Positions 1-9,221 of a stretch of 64,000 nt of DNA are shown here, piece after piece; positions within the stretch are counted from its first letter, which is position 1, and each line of letters opens with the position of its first letter. The translations under genes were made by a program, and so were the position numbers. Source of the stretch: Carboxydothermus hydrogenoformans Z-2901 (GTDB taxonomy: Bacteria; Bacillota; Z-2901; Carboxydothermales; Carboxydothermaceae); the NCBI RefSeq assembly GCF_000012865.1, contig NC_007503.1, forward strand, positions 1,400,001-1,464,000, written 5' to 3'. The notes beneath the pieces are model-generated. The model ran no database searches, was not told where the DNA came from, and was given only the letters and a program-made list of their open reading frames with translations.

Positions 1-127
1 TTACCCTTAAAGGCTTTCCTTCATTTAAGGATTTTTTTAGCTTTTCTACTAATTCCTCTTCCGGAACGATTTCTGCAACTCCCCTTTTAATTATCTCAAG
101 TTGACGCTTTAATTCGTCCACTGGCAT
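1..127 (-). CDS. tyrS: Tyrosyl-tRNA synthetase, N-terminal 42 residues (partial)
   Basis: The gene runs off the left edge, so only its 5' end is present. The peptide starts MPVDELKRQL and contains RGVAEIVPEEEL and EGKPLRV, which match the N-terminal helix of bacterial tyrosyl-tRNA synthetases just before the nucleotide-binding fold. The enzyme charges tRNA-Tyr in the cytoplasm. The ATG at 127 has a GGAAGGAG ribosome site directly upstream. An in-frame ATG at 142 lacks one. No T-box sequence is visible in the short upstream region. The catalytic motifs lie outside the window. Confidence 0.8.
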   Translation of the reverse strand, partial: MPVDELKRQLEIIKRGVAEIVPEEELVEKLKKSLNEGKPLRV

Positions 128-165
128 CTCCTTCCTATGCATGGTATATTCTAAGCTTAATATTT

Positions 166-195
166 ATTATGTATTATTCCTTAATTTTCCGTCAA
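166..195 (-). promoter_or_regulatory. Candidate sigma-A promoter for tyrS
   Basis: On the minus strand TTGACG (190-195) and CATAAT (166-171) are separated by 18 bp and lie about 40 bp upstream of the tyrS start. The spacing fits a vegetative promoter; the match is by eye only. Confidence 0.5.
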
Positions 196-229
196 GGTAA
201 AACTTTTTCAATACATCTTTCCCAAGATA

Positions 230-238
230 TGTTATAAT
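230..238 (+). promoter_or_regulatory. Candidate extended -10 promoter for the PBP gene
   Basis: TGTTATAAT (230-238) combines a TG extension with a perfect TATAAT, 27 bp before the GTG start of the penicillin-binding protein. No convincing -35 box was found at 16-18 bp, which is common for extended -10 promoters. Confidence 0.45.
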
Positions 239-265
239 TTTTTTTAAGTAAAAGGAGGTCTTAAA

Positions 266-2683
266 GTGGAAAAACAACGAAAAAGAATGCCAAAGTGGCT
301 TTTAGTTTCCCTGCTGGTATTTACTCTATTATTTTTTATTGGAACAATTGCCGTGGGTAGTTATATTTATTATTGTTTAAAAGACGTACCCTCTTTCTCT
401 CCCAAAATGCTGGAGTTGTCTGGAACCACTTTAATTTTTGATAAAGACAATAATATAATTGCTGAAGTCCATGGCAGTGAAAATCGGATACCTGTAAAAA
501 TAAAAGAAGTTCCGGAGGTTGTTAAGAAAGCAATAATCGGTGCTGAAGATGCCCGCTTTTACCAACATCACGGTATTGATTTAAAAGCTATTTTAAGAGC
601 AGCCCTGGAAGATTTAAAATATGGAGCTCCGAAAGAGGGAGCAAGCACAATTACCCAGCAGTTAGTTAAACTTACCTTTTTAACCTCAGAAAAAACCCTA
701 AAAAGAAAAATTCAAGAGGCATATTTAGCTATCCAGCTCGAAAGAGCTTTTACCAAAGATGAAATCCTCGAAATGTATTTAAACCGTAGTTATTTCGGTG
801 AAGGCGCTTACGGAATAAAGGCCGCCGCCCAAACTTACTTTGGCAAAGATTTAGATGAATTAACTTTAAGTGAAGCAGCTCTTTTAGCAGGCCTACTTCC
901 AGCACCAAGTCGTTATTCTCCTTTAAACAACAAGGAGCTGGCGCTAAACCGGCGCAACATTGTCTTAAATAAAATGGTTCGAGCAGGCTTGATAACTGAA
1001 GACCAAGCCAGAAAAGCTAAAAGCGAACCTTTAATCTTAAACCCCAATCTTATAGACAAAAGTCACCATAAATATAAATATCCCTATTTTGTAGAATATG
1101 TAATCGAACAGCTTACAGAAAAGTTTGGAAGTGACCGGGTTTTTCGCGGTGGACTTAGAGTTTATACAACCTTAGACCCCAAAATTCAAGAAGCTGCAGA
1201 AAAAGCGTTATCAGATCCCAAGAACTTCCCCAAATCCAAGCGGGATAAAGATGGAATTTTACAACCTCAGGGTGCAGTGGTAGTTCTTGATCCTAAAACA
1301 GGTGAAATTAAAGCAATCGTTGGAGGGCGTGAACATAATCAGCTACGGCAGTGGAATAGAGCTACCAGGACCAAAAGGCAACCGGGTTCAGCCTTTAAGC
1401 CAATCATTGCCTACGGTCCGGCCATTGAAAACGGCATGTCTCCGGCTACAGTAATTGATGATAGACCTATTAAATACGGCAAACATTCTTTTGTCAATTC
1501 CAATGGCAAATATCGGGGATTAATCACTTTAAGGACTGCTCTTACTTATTCAGTAAATACCGTTGCCGTACAACTTCTCGATAAAGTTGGCTTTGCTGAA
1601 GCATTTAAATTTGCAAAAAAGCTTGGCATTGAGCTAAATCCTAAGCTTGAATCAAACCTCGGGGTTGCCCTTGGCGGTCTTACGGACGGAGTTACCCCTC
1701 TTCAAATGGCAGCCGCTTACGGAGCCTTTGCCAATAATGGAATTTATGTAGAACCATCGGCGATAATCAAAGTCGAATCAGCCACCGGCGAAATACTCTA
1801 TGAAAATAAACCCAAAAAGCGGATAGCCATGAAACCGGAAACCGCTTTTATGATTACTTCAATGCTCGAAGACGTTATTTTTAAACCGGGAGGTACTGGT
1901 TCCGCTGCACGGTTAGACCGACCGGTTGCCGGAAAAACGGGTACAACCGATGAAGGAAAAGACCTCTGGTTTGTGGGTTATACTCCCGATTTAGTCGCTG
2001 CCGTCTGGGTTGGCCATGATAAACCTCAACCGATTCCCGGAGGATTCGGCGGTATCTATCCAGCCAGAATTTTTAAAGCAATAATGACTGAAGCTTTAAA
2101 AGGAGTACCAAAATCTGACTTCGAAAAGCCCAACGGTATTATCAAAGCCACTGTATGTGGAAAATCAGGACTTTTACCGAGTAGTGACTGCCCTCAGAAC
2201 CAGTTGGTTTATGATTATTTTGCCAAAGGAACAGTACCAACCAAAATTTGTAATGTCCATGTAAAAGCAGAAATTTGCGCTGATTCCCATTTGCTGGCAA
2301 CAGAGTATTGTCCCAATAAGCTGACCGTCAGCTTAATTGATCTACCCTATGAAGTTCCGAGTTACGTTTTAGACTACTCATTAAGGTTACCCAAAGAAAA
2401 ATGTAATATTCACGGTCCGGGAAGCCAGTCTTCAACTCAAGAGGTAGAAGTGCCCATTTGCACCGATCCATCCCACAACGGTCAGGACTTCTTGGCTCTA
2501 ATTCCCAAAGCCGGTGAAAGCGGAGGTTGTCCACCCCAATATGTTACCGTTAAAAAGTTTCCCAAAGATAAGGTACCAAAAGTTTACTGTGATATACCGG
2601 AACATCAAATAAAACCTGCCCAAGGTAATGACAATCAAACAACACCTCCCGGCAATAATCAAACAACCCCTCCTAACAATTAG
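266..2683 (+). CDS. mrcA: Class A penicillin-binding protein 1A (transglycosylase/transpeptidase)
   Basis: This bifunctional cell-wall enzyme polymerises glycan strands and cross-links peptides at the outer face of the membrane. A transmembrane anchor lies near residues 13-35. The GT51 glycosyltransferase domain follows, with the EDARFYQHHG motif near residue 93. The transpeptidase has the catalytic SxxK tetrad SAFK (Ser375), an SVN triad and KTGTT near residue 556. After it comes a Cys-rich extension of about 200 residues and an Asn/Thr/Pro tail, longer than the minimal family. The GTG start is preceded by AAAGGAGG. It diverges from tyrS and stands alone. The symbol could equally be ponA or pbpF; the class is secure. 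Confidence 0.93.
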   Translation: MEKQRKRMPKWLLVSLLVFTLLFFIGTIAVGSYIYYCLKDVPSFSPKMLELSGTTLIFDKDNNIIAEVHGSENRIPVKIKEVPEVVKKAIIGAEDARFYQHHGIDLKAILRAALEDLKYGAPKEGASTITQQLVKLTFLTSEKTLKRKIQEAYLAIQLERAFTKDEILEMYLNRSYFGEGAYGIKAAAQTYFGKDLDELTLSEAALLAGLLPAPSRYSPLNNKELALNRRNIVLNKMVRAGLITEDQARKAKSEPLILNPNLIDKSHHKYKYPYFVEYVIEQLTEKFGSDRVFRGGLRVYTTLDPKIQEAAEKALSDPKNFPKSKRDKDGILQPQGAVVVLDPKTGEIKAIVGGREHNQLRQWNRATRTKRQPGSAFKPIIAYGPAIENGMSPATVIDDRPIKYGKHSFVNSNGKYRGLITLRTALTYSVNTVAVQLLDKVGFAEAFKFAKKLGIELNPKLESNLGVALGGLTDGVTPLQMAAAYGAFANNGIYVEPSAIIKVESATGEILYENKPKKRIAMKPETAFMITSMLEDVIFKPGGTGSAARLDRPVAGKTGTTDEGKDLWFVGYTPDLVAAVWVGHDKPQPIPGGFGGIYPARIFKAIMTEALKGVPKSDFEKPNGIIKATVCGKSGLLPSSDCPQNQLVYDYFAKGTVPTKICNVHVKAEICADSHLLATEYCPNKLTVSLIDLPYEVPSYVLDYSLRLPKEKCNIHGPGSQSSTQEVEVPICTDPSHNGQDFLALIPKAGESGGCPPQYVTVKKFPKDKVPKVYCDIPEHQIKPAQGNDNQTTPPGNNQTTPPNN

Positions 2684-2691
2684 GAGGGGTT
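2665..2691. terminator. Perfect hairpin between convergent PBP and mutS2 genes
   Basis: A 12-bp perfect stem (AACCCCTCCTAA / TTAGGAGGGGTT) with a 3-nt loop overlaps the stop codon of the PBP gene. It could act on both strands, because mutS2 converges on it. It lacks a long T run on either side, so termination may be weak or factor-assisted. Confidence 0.55.
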
Positions 2692-2714
2692 TACTTTAAA
2701 TATACCTCCGTTGC
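2684..2714. repeat. 31-bp direct repeat, copy 1
   Basis: This stretch is identical to 2752-2782. It begins GAGGGGTTTACTTTAAATAT and ends ACCTCCGTTGC. Its left end is part of the hairpin after the PBP gene. On the minus strand it reads as a second copy of the last mutS2 codons (ATEVYLK, then stop). Confidence 0.9.
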
Positions 2715-2751
2715 TTAATTTTCTCTTGTTGTAGGGCAATTTAGAGGCCTT

Positions 2752-2782
2752 GAGGGGTTTACTTTAAATATACCTCCGTTGC
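2752..2782. repeat. 31-bp direct repeat, copy 2 (overlaps the 3' end of mutS2)
   Basis: Identical to 2684-2714 and separated from it by 37 bp. This copy contains the functional stop codon of mutS2 (2759-2761) and its last seven codons, so the other copy looks like a duplicated gene end. Confidence 0.9.
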
Positions 2783-5092
2783 ACCATCTCCCCCTTGATT
2801 TTGCGGTGCAAAATTAAATTTTTTCACAAAAGGAACTTCCCGTAAATAATCCCATAAAAATTTTTTTAACGCACCGGTACCCTTCCCGTGAATAATTCTA
2901 ACCTTCTCTACCCCGGCTAAGTAAGCATTATCTAAATATTTTTCCACCACCGGTTCGGCCTCAAGGGTATTCATACCCCGAATATCAAGCTCTAAATTAA
3001 AATTTTGTTTTTTGGTTAATTCTAAGCCTGCTTTTTTAACCTGCCCCTTCTCGTTTTCTTTTTCCTGTTTTTGCGCGGGCCTTATTTGATCAAAACTTAC
3101 ATTTAACTTCATTATCCCCGCTTGGACTATGGCATAATTTTCTCCAACAGCTAAAACTTCCGCTTTTTGTCCAACTTCAACCAATTCCACCGTTTCTCCT
3201 ACTTTGGGCCGATAAGGTTTTATTGGTTCAAAAGGCAAGGCAAAATTTTGCGAGAACTCTTTAGTTTTCTGGCGTGCCTCTTCAAGAAGTTTTGCCAAAT
3301 TTTTTTCCTCATAAGTCTTAATCTTTTCTTTTATTTCCTCAATAACAAGCTTACCTTTCCGTTCAATTTCCAAAAGCTTCTGCTGATACTTTTCCCGGTA
3401 CTTTCTAATAATTTCTTCTTTTGTTTTTTCAAGATTTTCTAATTCATCATTAAGCTTAGCTTCTTTTTCTTTGAGGGATATTAGAAGATTTGCTACTTCT
3501 TCTTTAGCCTTTTCTAACTGCCGCTTCTCTTGCTCAACGTCAAAAATAAGCTTATCAAGTTTCAACTCTTCTTCCTTCAAAAAGCTTTTAGCTTTTTCAA
3601 TTATTTGTTCTTTTAGTCCCAAGCCCTGGGCAATATACAAAGCATTACTCCGTCCCGGTTTTCCAATGTGTAAACGATAAGTCGGTTTTAAGCTTTCAGG
3701 ATCAAATTCGACCGAGGCATTTTCAACCCGCTCGGTCTCTATGGCATAAGCCGCAAGTTCACTGGTATGGGTGGTTGCAACTACTTTTACCTTTTTTCCC
3801 CGAAGTTCTTCCAGAATTGCTTTGGCCAATGCAGCTCCTTCCCGGGGGTCAGTACCGGTCCCCAGCTCGTCTAACAATACCAAGTCTCCTTCCCGGGCAT
3901 TTTCTAAAATAAATTTTAAATTTAGCAAATGAGAAGAAAAAGTACTTAACGATTGAACGATACTTTGCTCATCGCCAATATCAACATAAACTTCTCCAAA
4001 AAGGCCAATTTCTGTCTCCGGGGAGGCAGGAATAAACAAGCCAGCCCGAGCCATAATGGTTAAAATCCCTATAGTTTTTAAAGTAACAGTCTTACCGCCC
4101 GTATTGGGTCCGGTAATAATTAATAGGTCAAATTCTTTCCCCAGAGTTAAGTCAAAAGGTACCGCCTTCTTTCCCAGAAGGGGATGACGGGCCTGTTTAA
4201 AAGATAAAACACCGTTTTCAGAAATTCTTGGTTTATACGCATCTAACTCTAAAGCAAGACGCGCTTTTGCCACAATCAGGTCAATTTCCCCCAAAAGCTC
4301 ATAAGTACGTTTGATTTCCGTTAAATTACAAGCTAAACGTTGGGTAAAATCTTTGAGGATTTTTTCAATTATTTCCTTTTCCTGTAATTCTAAGGTTTTA
4401 AGTTCGTTTCCCGCTTCTACTGCACTGTACGGCTCAATAAATAAAGTTTGGCCTGTATTAGAACGATCGTGGATAATTCCCGGTACCTGACTTTTATAAG
4501 AAGCTTTTACCGGTAAAACGAACCTATCTCCGCGTACGGAAATAAGAGGCTCCTGCAAATATTTAGCAAGTTCAGGTTCTTTTAGATATTTTTCCACTGC
4601 TTCTCTCATTTTGTCCTTTAAACGGGCTATCTGCCCCCGAATCCTTTTTAATTCTGGAGATGCTTCATCTTTAACAGTTCCTTCAGGCCAAAAACTTCTT
4701 TCAATATCTTTTACAAGAGCTTCATCAAAAAAAAGCAATTTAACTATTTGCTTTAGCCGTGGAAATGCACCGCGACTAATCTCAAAAAAAGTATCTTTAG
4801 AAACTTTAAGCAACTGACCTAAACGATATATTTCTTGCCCGGTTAACATGCTTTCTTTAGAAAGTTTTAGAAAAATTTCGGAGAAATCCGAAAGCACACT
4901 TAAATCTACCGTTTTAAATCGCAAATAGGAAAGTCCTTCTTCAACCTCCAAAAGCTTTTCCTCAATAATCTTGCTATCGGATAGCGGTCTAACTTTTAAA
5001 GCCAGTTGTTTTCCAGGAAAAGATTCGGCTTTCTGCCAGAGTTTATTAATAATATCCGGAAATTCAATTTTTTCCAAGGTTTTTTGATTCAT
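2759..5092 (-). CDS. mutS2: MutS2 family endonuclease/ATPase with Smr domain
   Basis: MutS2 is an ABC-type ATPase that binds branched DNA or stalled collided ribosomes and limits homologous recombination; it is distinct from mismatch-repair MutS. The Walker A motif GPNTGGKT is near residue 328, followed by STFSSHLLN and the Walker B region LVLLDELGTGTDP. A long coiled coil spans about residues 500-620. The C-terminal Smr nuclease domain (about 700-777) has LDIRGMNTLEAE and HGKGTGALK. At 777 residues it is full length. GGAG precedes the ATG and lies in the end of the U32 gene, 3 nt away, which suggests translational coupling. The 3' codons are duplicated downstream. Confidence 0.94.
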   Translation of the reverse strand: MNQKTLEKIEFPDIINKLWQKAESFPGKQLALKVRPLSDSKIIEEKLLEVEEGLSYLRFKTVDLSVLSDFSEIFLKLSKESMLTGQEIYRLGQLLKVSKDTFFEISRGAFPRLKQIVKLLFFDEALVKDIERSFWPEGTVKDEASPELKRIRGQIARLKDKMREAVEKYLKEPELAKYLQEPLISVRGDRFVLPVKASYKSQVPGIIHDRSNTGQTLFIEPYSAVEAGNELKTLELQEKEIIEKILKDFTQRLACNLTEIKRTYELLGEIDLIVAKARLALELDAYKPRISENGVLSFKQARHPLLGKKAVPFDLTLGKEFDLLIITGPNTGGKTVTLKTIGILTIMARAGLFIPASPETEIGLFGEVYVDIGDEQSIVQSLSTFSSHLLNLKFILENAREGDLVLLDELGTGTDPREGAALAKAILEELRGKKVKVVATTHTSELAAYAIETERVENASVEFDPESLKPTYRLHIGKPGRSNALYIAQGLGLKEQIIEKAKSFLKEEELKLDKLIFDVEQEKRQLEKAKEEVANLLISLKEKEAKLNDELENLEKTKEEIIRKYREKYQQKLLEIERKGKLVIEEIKEKIKTYEEKNLAKLLEEARQKTKEFSQNFALPFEPIKPYRPKVGETVELVEVGQKAEVLAVGENYAIVQAGIMKLNVSFDQIRPAQKQEKENEKGQVKKAGLELTKKQNFNLELDIRGMNTLEAEPVVEKYLDNAYLAGVEKVRIIHGKGTGALKKFLWDYLREVPFVKKFNFAPQNQGGDGATEVYLK

Positions 5093-5095
5093 TTC

Positions 5096-7585
5096 TTACT
5101 CCGCTCCTCGAAAATAATGCCCGGTGGTAAAACCTTCAGGATAAAGGTGTTTAAGAGTTTCCAGACTTGTAATCTCCGGTTCATATTTTTCGCCCAAGTT
5201 ATTTAAACGTTTAATTTCTTTTCGCCAAATTTCCACCACTTTATACACTTTATCCGGATCTTCTGCAGGAAGTTCAAGGCGTAAATATTCTATACCTGGA
5301 AGTTCGGTGAATTCCGAGAGATTTTTTAAAATGTTTAACTTTTTATTATTAAAAATATGCATTCGGCAAAATTGGTCAGTTTTTACAGGAAATTTGACCC
5401 CTAACCGGTCTTTTAAGTAATAATCCCCCAAAAAGCATGCCTTACCACATCCTTTTTCCCGGGTCATTCCTCCCGCCACAGATCCTATAACGCAGTATTC
5501 ACTTACCATTAAAGGTAAATCCCCAAAAACCACTGCTTCCTTAGCCATTCCAGCAAATCTTGCCGTTTCCTTAAGCATTTTAAAGGAAAGCTCGAGGGAA
5601 AGTGTTGCTCTATCTATCGACCAGCCGTGCAAAACCACCTCGGTCAGTGAATTAAAAACATTAAAAGAAAAATCCGCAGCAAGCCTGTATCCGAATTTAT
5701 TGGCATAAAAAATAATACCGGGATTTCCCGCTAAGATTCCCGAAAAGTTGTGATCCTTTTGCATTTCTTCGAAAAATAATTCTAATTCCTGGTCTTTAGT
5801 AATCCTTGGGACGTGAAGCCAAACTTCTTGATAATCCTTTTTCACTGAAAATATTTCCGCATAATTATACGGTTTTTTAAAAAACCTTTCCCCCGCTAAA
5901 TAAACAATATCGGCCCCTGCCCGCAAAGCATTAATGGCTGCCTCGTTACTTCCAACTTTTACCGTAAGTTTAAAAATGTTTTGTTTTTGCTTATTACTTA
6001 CCGGTAAAAAAAGCTTTTGGCTTGTAATCTGTCTCTTATACTTATTTATAATCATAGCCGAAAGTTTTTCAATTGCTTTTCGGCGAAGTTTATTTAATTC
6101 ACTTGCGGGAACTAAAACCCCTTCCTCCAAGCCTTCCGCAACTGTTTCACTGAGTGAAAATGGGGTATTACCAAGGCGATTAAGCTGGTCCTGCAAGTAC
6201 TTCAAATTTGCAGGATGTTTTAATGCAGTTTCAACAACATACTCCGACTCAACTTCCACCCGGTGGCCAAAGCCGTCAGAAAGAATTAATCTCAATGGCT
6301 CTCCCCTTCGGGCAATTACTTTCGCCAAAAGCGGAAATTTTCTTATTTCCCGCTCCCTGGTAAAACTTTCCCTCGCCTCTTCCAGCAAGCGCCGACTGGA
6401 AGTCTTAAATACCCGGTCCTGGGGAAATACCCGCTCCGGAAGATAAAATTCCACGAGGTCACCTTTTTCTGCCCTATCTACTTTTTCCTTACCCCGGTAG
6501 AGGGAGCCAATTTCTACTCCAACCCTTCCTCCTTTTTTAACCCAAATTTCTACCCCGTCTCCTTCTTCCAGACGGTCCTCTAACTTCACCCGAACGCTAT
6601 TTTTACGTTCATCATACCCTACAACCCGTCCGACAAAAACCCCTCGATTATTGGGACGCTGGTAACTCATTAATTCCTGCCCGGGTTTTCCCAAAAGATA
6701 TGCTGTTGAAAAATTTCTATTAAAAATTTCACGTAGCTTTCTATCCTGTTCTTCACTAACCCGGAAATTTTGCGGGTCATTAAAATATAAATCTATCAAT
6801 TCACGATAAACTTTAACCACCGTCGCCACATACTCCGGTCGTTTCATCCGCCCTTCAATTTTAAAGGAATCCACACCGGCTTTTATTAGTTCGGGCAAAA
6901 ACGCACTTAGATTTATGTCTCGAGTACTCAAGAGATACTCGCCTAAATTCTCCCCGATTTCTTTTTCATCTTTAATTAACCTATAAGGTAAGCGGCAGGG
7001 TTGAGCGCACTTCCCCCGATTACCACTGCGCTGGCCAATTATACTGCTCATTAAGCACTGGCCCGAGTAAGAGATGCACAAAGCTCCATGGATAAAATGC
7101 TCAATTTCTATCCCAGTTTTCTTCTTTACCTCCTGAATTTCAAAAAGCGATAACTCCCTGGCTAAAACAACCCTTTTTATTCCCAGCTGTTTAATTAAGG
7201 AAATCGCCTCACTGTTATGAAGCGTCATTTGGGTACTGGCATGAATATTTAAGTCAGGAAAATACTCTCTAATTACTTTCGCCAGCCCTAAATCCTGGAC
7301 AATTACAGCATCTGCCCCTTCTTTATAGATAAGTTGTAAAAACCTGAATACTTCTTTTAACTCGTAATCAGTAACTAAAGTATTTAAAGTAATGTAAGCC
7401 TTTACTCCCCGTAAATGACAGTAATCAATGGCTTTAACTATTTCTTCATCAGTAAAATTTTCGGAAAAATGACGGGCATTAAAAAATTTACCCCCAAAAT
7501 ATACCGCATCTGCTCCATTTTGCACAGCAGCTATTAAATTTTCATAAGCTCCTACTGGTGCTAAAAGCTCTGGTTTTTTTAACAT
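5096..7585 (-). CDS. U32 family peptidase-like protein with DUF3656
   Basis: The family includes collagenase-like proteins and the RNA-hydroxylation factors RlhA and TrhP. The N-terminal barrel opens with PELLAPVGAYENLIAAVQNG, and the conserved Cys cluster GKCAQPCRLPYR lies near residue 200. A middle DUF3656-like part (about 330-500) follows. The C-terminal region begins VGSNEAAINALRAGADIVYL, which resembles the N-terminus and suggests a second diverged barrel; it carries its own Cys motif near CGKACFLGDYY. At 829 residues it is a long form. GGGGG precedes the ATG. Family membership is clear. Whether it hydroxylates rRNA like RlhA or acts on peptides is not resolved. Confidence 0.85.
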   Translation of the reverse strand: MLKKPELLAPVGAYENLIAAVQNGADAVYFGGKFFNARHFSENFTDEEIVKAIDYCHLRGVKAYITLNTLVTDYELKEVFRFLQLIYKEGADAVIVQDLGLAKVIREYFPDLNIHASTQMTLHNSEAISLIKQLGIKRVVLARELSLFEIQEVKKKTGIEIEHFIHGALCISYSGQCLMSSIIGQRSGNRGKCAQPCRLPYRLIKDEKEIGENLGEYLLSTRDINLSAFLPELIKAGVDSFKIEGRMKRPEYVATVVKVYRELIDLYFNDPQNFRVSEEQDRKLREIFNRNFSTAYLLGKPGQELMSYQRPNNRGVFVGRVVGYDERKNSVRVKLEDRLEEGDGVEIWVKKGGRVGVEIGSLYRGKEKVDRAEKGDLVEFYLPERVFPQDRVFKTSSRRLLEEARESFTREREIRKFPLLAKVIARRGEPLRLILSDGFGHRVEVESEYVVETALKHPANLKYLQDQLNRLGNTPFSLSETVAEGLEEGVLVPASELNKLRRKAIEKLSAMIINKYKRQITSQKLFLPVSNKQKQNIFKLTVKVGSNEAAINALRAGADIVYLAGERFFKKPYNYAEIFSVKKDYQEVWLHVPRITKDQELELFFEEMQKDHNFSGILAGNPGIIFYANKFGYRLAADFSFNVFNSLTEVVLHGWSIDRATLSLELSFKMLKETARFAGMAKEAVVFGDLPLMVSEYCVIGSVAGGMTREKGCGKACFLGDYYLKDRLGVKFPVKTDQFCRMHIFNNKKLNILKNLSEFTELPGIEYLRLELPAEDPDKVYKVVEIWRKEIKRLNNLGEKYEPEITSLETLKHLYPEGFTTGHYFRGAE

Positions 7586-7603
7586 TTTTTTACCCCCTAA
7601 ATA

Positions 7604-7635
7604 GGTAAAAGAGCGTGGCCTAAACCACGCTTACC
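7604..7635 (-). terminator. Hairpin after the NIF3-like gene
   Basis: On the minus strand AAGCGTGG / CCACGCTT forms a stem with a TTTAGG loop, followed by CTTTTACC. It overlaps the stop codon of the NIF3-like gene and precedes the U32 gene. The T run is short, so it may be a partial terminator. Confidence 0.5.
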
Positions 7636-8581
7636 TTTTAACCCTAATTAAACCTGAAGTTGCAATTACCTTAATTCCATTTTCCTCAAGCTTGTCAAGC
7701 CACAAATTCATCCCCAGGGAGTCGCTGGCCATATGCCCGGCAACTACTACATTTATATTATGCTTTTCTGCCTCTTTTTTATGTTTTTCCGATATATGCA
7801 TGGTCACAATGGTGCCTACATCGGTAGTAGAAAGTTTGGCAAACATTTCATCGGAACCACTGGTTCCTCCGGTCATATCTACAAAGATTTTGCCGCATCT
7901 TCTTTCCGGTGCGCCCACAACTATGGTGGGACCAGCCCCAATTTTGGTCGCTTCTTTATATTCCGGTAACTCCTTCAAGAAATCAACAACTTCTCCTACC
8001 GTTTCAGGTTTTTTCTCGTTAAAATAATTGGTTAAATAAGTAGTTACAAGATTATCCGCAGGAGTATGGACGCTCATAAAAGCAAAGCCCAAAAGCTTCG
8101 CCGCATCAATGGCGCGGTTATGGTTTAAAGGCATTAAACCGCGCTTTACCTCGCCAATTCTCGGTGCCATTATTCCTTCAGCTACATTTATGGGTACGCC
8201 AAGCTGATGTAAAATATCTTCCTGAAGATGCATTACTTCATAAAGCTTGGCAATCCCCGAACCTTCCGGGTGGTGGGTTATTATTAAATCTATTTTTGTC
8301 CCCTTTTCGGTAAGGCGATCAGCCAGTAATACTTCACCAACTTCCATATCAATCCCAACCAATGCGGTATGTATCTCTTGCTCTAAATCGCCCAAGTATA
8401 CCCGGGTATCGCTATAAGGATTGGTCAGGTTTTCTAAGTCATACTCTTCTTTTTCCTTTTCCGAAAGCTTTTCATAACGCTTTTTTTCTTTTTCTAAAGC
8501 TTTTAATACTTGTTCTTTACCCCGTGGGTCACTTTCCATCCCCATTTTTACTGCTAACTCATAAATTTCTTTTAATTTCAT
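7631..8581 (-). CDS. NIF3-like putative metal-binding protein
   Basis: The 316-residue protein contains LIITHHPEG near residue 100, like the metal-binding His pair of NIF3/DUF34 proteins, then VHTPADN, and near the C-terminus VVAGHMASDSLGMN. These are arranged as in the NIF3 fold (GTP cyclohydrolase I type 2), whose function is poorly defined. The first 60 residues are a charged Lys/Glu-rich helical extension that is not typical of the family. GGAGTG precedes the ATG. It lies between the glycosylase gene and the U32 gene. The family call is from motif recognition and moderate. Confidence 0.6.
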   Translation of the reverse strand: MKLKEIYELAVKMGMESDPRGKEQVLKALEKEKKRYEKLSEKEKEEYDLENLTNPYSDTRVYLGDLEQEIHTALVGIDMEVGEVLLADRLTEKGTKIDLIITHHPEGSGIAKLYEVMHLQEDILHQLGVPINVAEGIMAPRIGEVKRGLMPLNHNRAIDAAKLLGFAFMSVHTPADNLVTTYLTNYFNEKKPETVGEVVDFLKELPEYKEATKIGAGPTIVVGAPERRCGKIFVDMTGGTSGSDEMFAKLSTTDVGTIVTMHISEKHKKEAEKHNINVVVAGHMASDSLGMNLWLDKLEENGIKVIATSGLIRVKR

Positions 8582-8596
8582 TTTCCCACTCCTTAT

Positions 8597-9172
8597 TTAT
8601 TTTTTTGAAACATACTTATTATTCTTTAGGTAAAATCTATAAGGCAAATCCTTCCCCGCATTAATTCCTATCCGCGTCGTCACAACAATATCTTCTTCAG
8701 CTACCGGCTCCCCTTTGGTAATATATAAAATTTTACCCCCGGTCAAATCATGTCCGTTTAATTTTAAATCAATCGCCAAACCCTGGGTTAATTTTGCCGG
8801 TCCACTTAAAAGTTCTCTTTCACTTTTACCTCCACGTAAAGTTTTAATGATATCAATACCTTTTACCGGTTCTAAAGCTCGAATTAATACTGCTTCAGCC
8901 CGGCCTATAGCGCCGGTTACCACATTAAAACAATAATGCATCCCGTAAGTAAAGTACACATACGCATGTCCCGGCGGTCCAAACATCACTTCATTTCTTT
9001 TGGTTTTGCCCCTGTAAGCATGACAGGCCGGGTCATTTTGATGATAAGCTTCTGTTTCGACAATTTTGCCAATTAACAAATGTCCGTTATATTCCCGGAC
9101 AAGATAACAATTTAGTAAATCTTTGGCGACAATTAAAACATCTCTGGCATAAAACTGTCTTGGTAAGAGCAT
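8597..9172 (-). CDS. 3-methyladenine DNA glycosylase (AAG/MPG family)
   Basis: This base-excision repair enzyme removes alkylated purines such as 3-methyladenine from DNA. Visible motifs are LLGxxIVETEAY-like GKIVETEAYHQNDPA with the catalytic Glu, MFGPPGHAYVYFTYGMHYC, and LLSGPAKLTQGLAI. At about 190 residues it has the usual bacterial length. An upstream GTG at 9178 overlaps the AGAGGTG ribosome site, so the ATG at 9172 is the better start. It sits 48 bp downstream of polX, another repair enzyme, and may share its transcript. Confidence 0.9.
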   Translation of the reverse strand: MLLPRQFYARDVLIVAKDLLNCYLVREYNGHLLIGKIVETEAYHQNDPACHAYRGKTKRNEVMFGPPGHAYVYFTYGMHYCFNVVTGAIGRAEAVLIRALEPVKGIDIIKTLRGGKSERELLSGPAKLTQGLAIDLKLNGHDLTGGKILYITKGEPVAEEDIVVTTRIGINAGKDLPYRFYLKNNKYVSKK

Positions 9173-9221
9173 AAGCACCTCTATTATAATAAAAAACTTA
9201 AATCAATTTGGCAATATTTTC

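Noticed and set aside
5934-6446. A 170-codon plus-strand frame
   Set aside because: It is antisense to the U32 gene, has no ribosome site and no recognisable motif.
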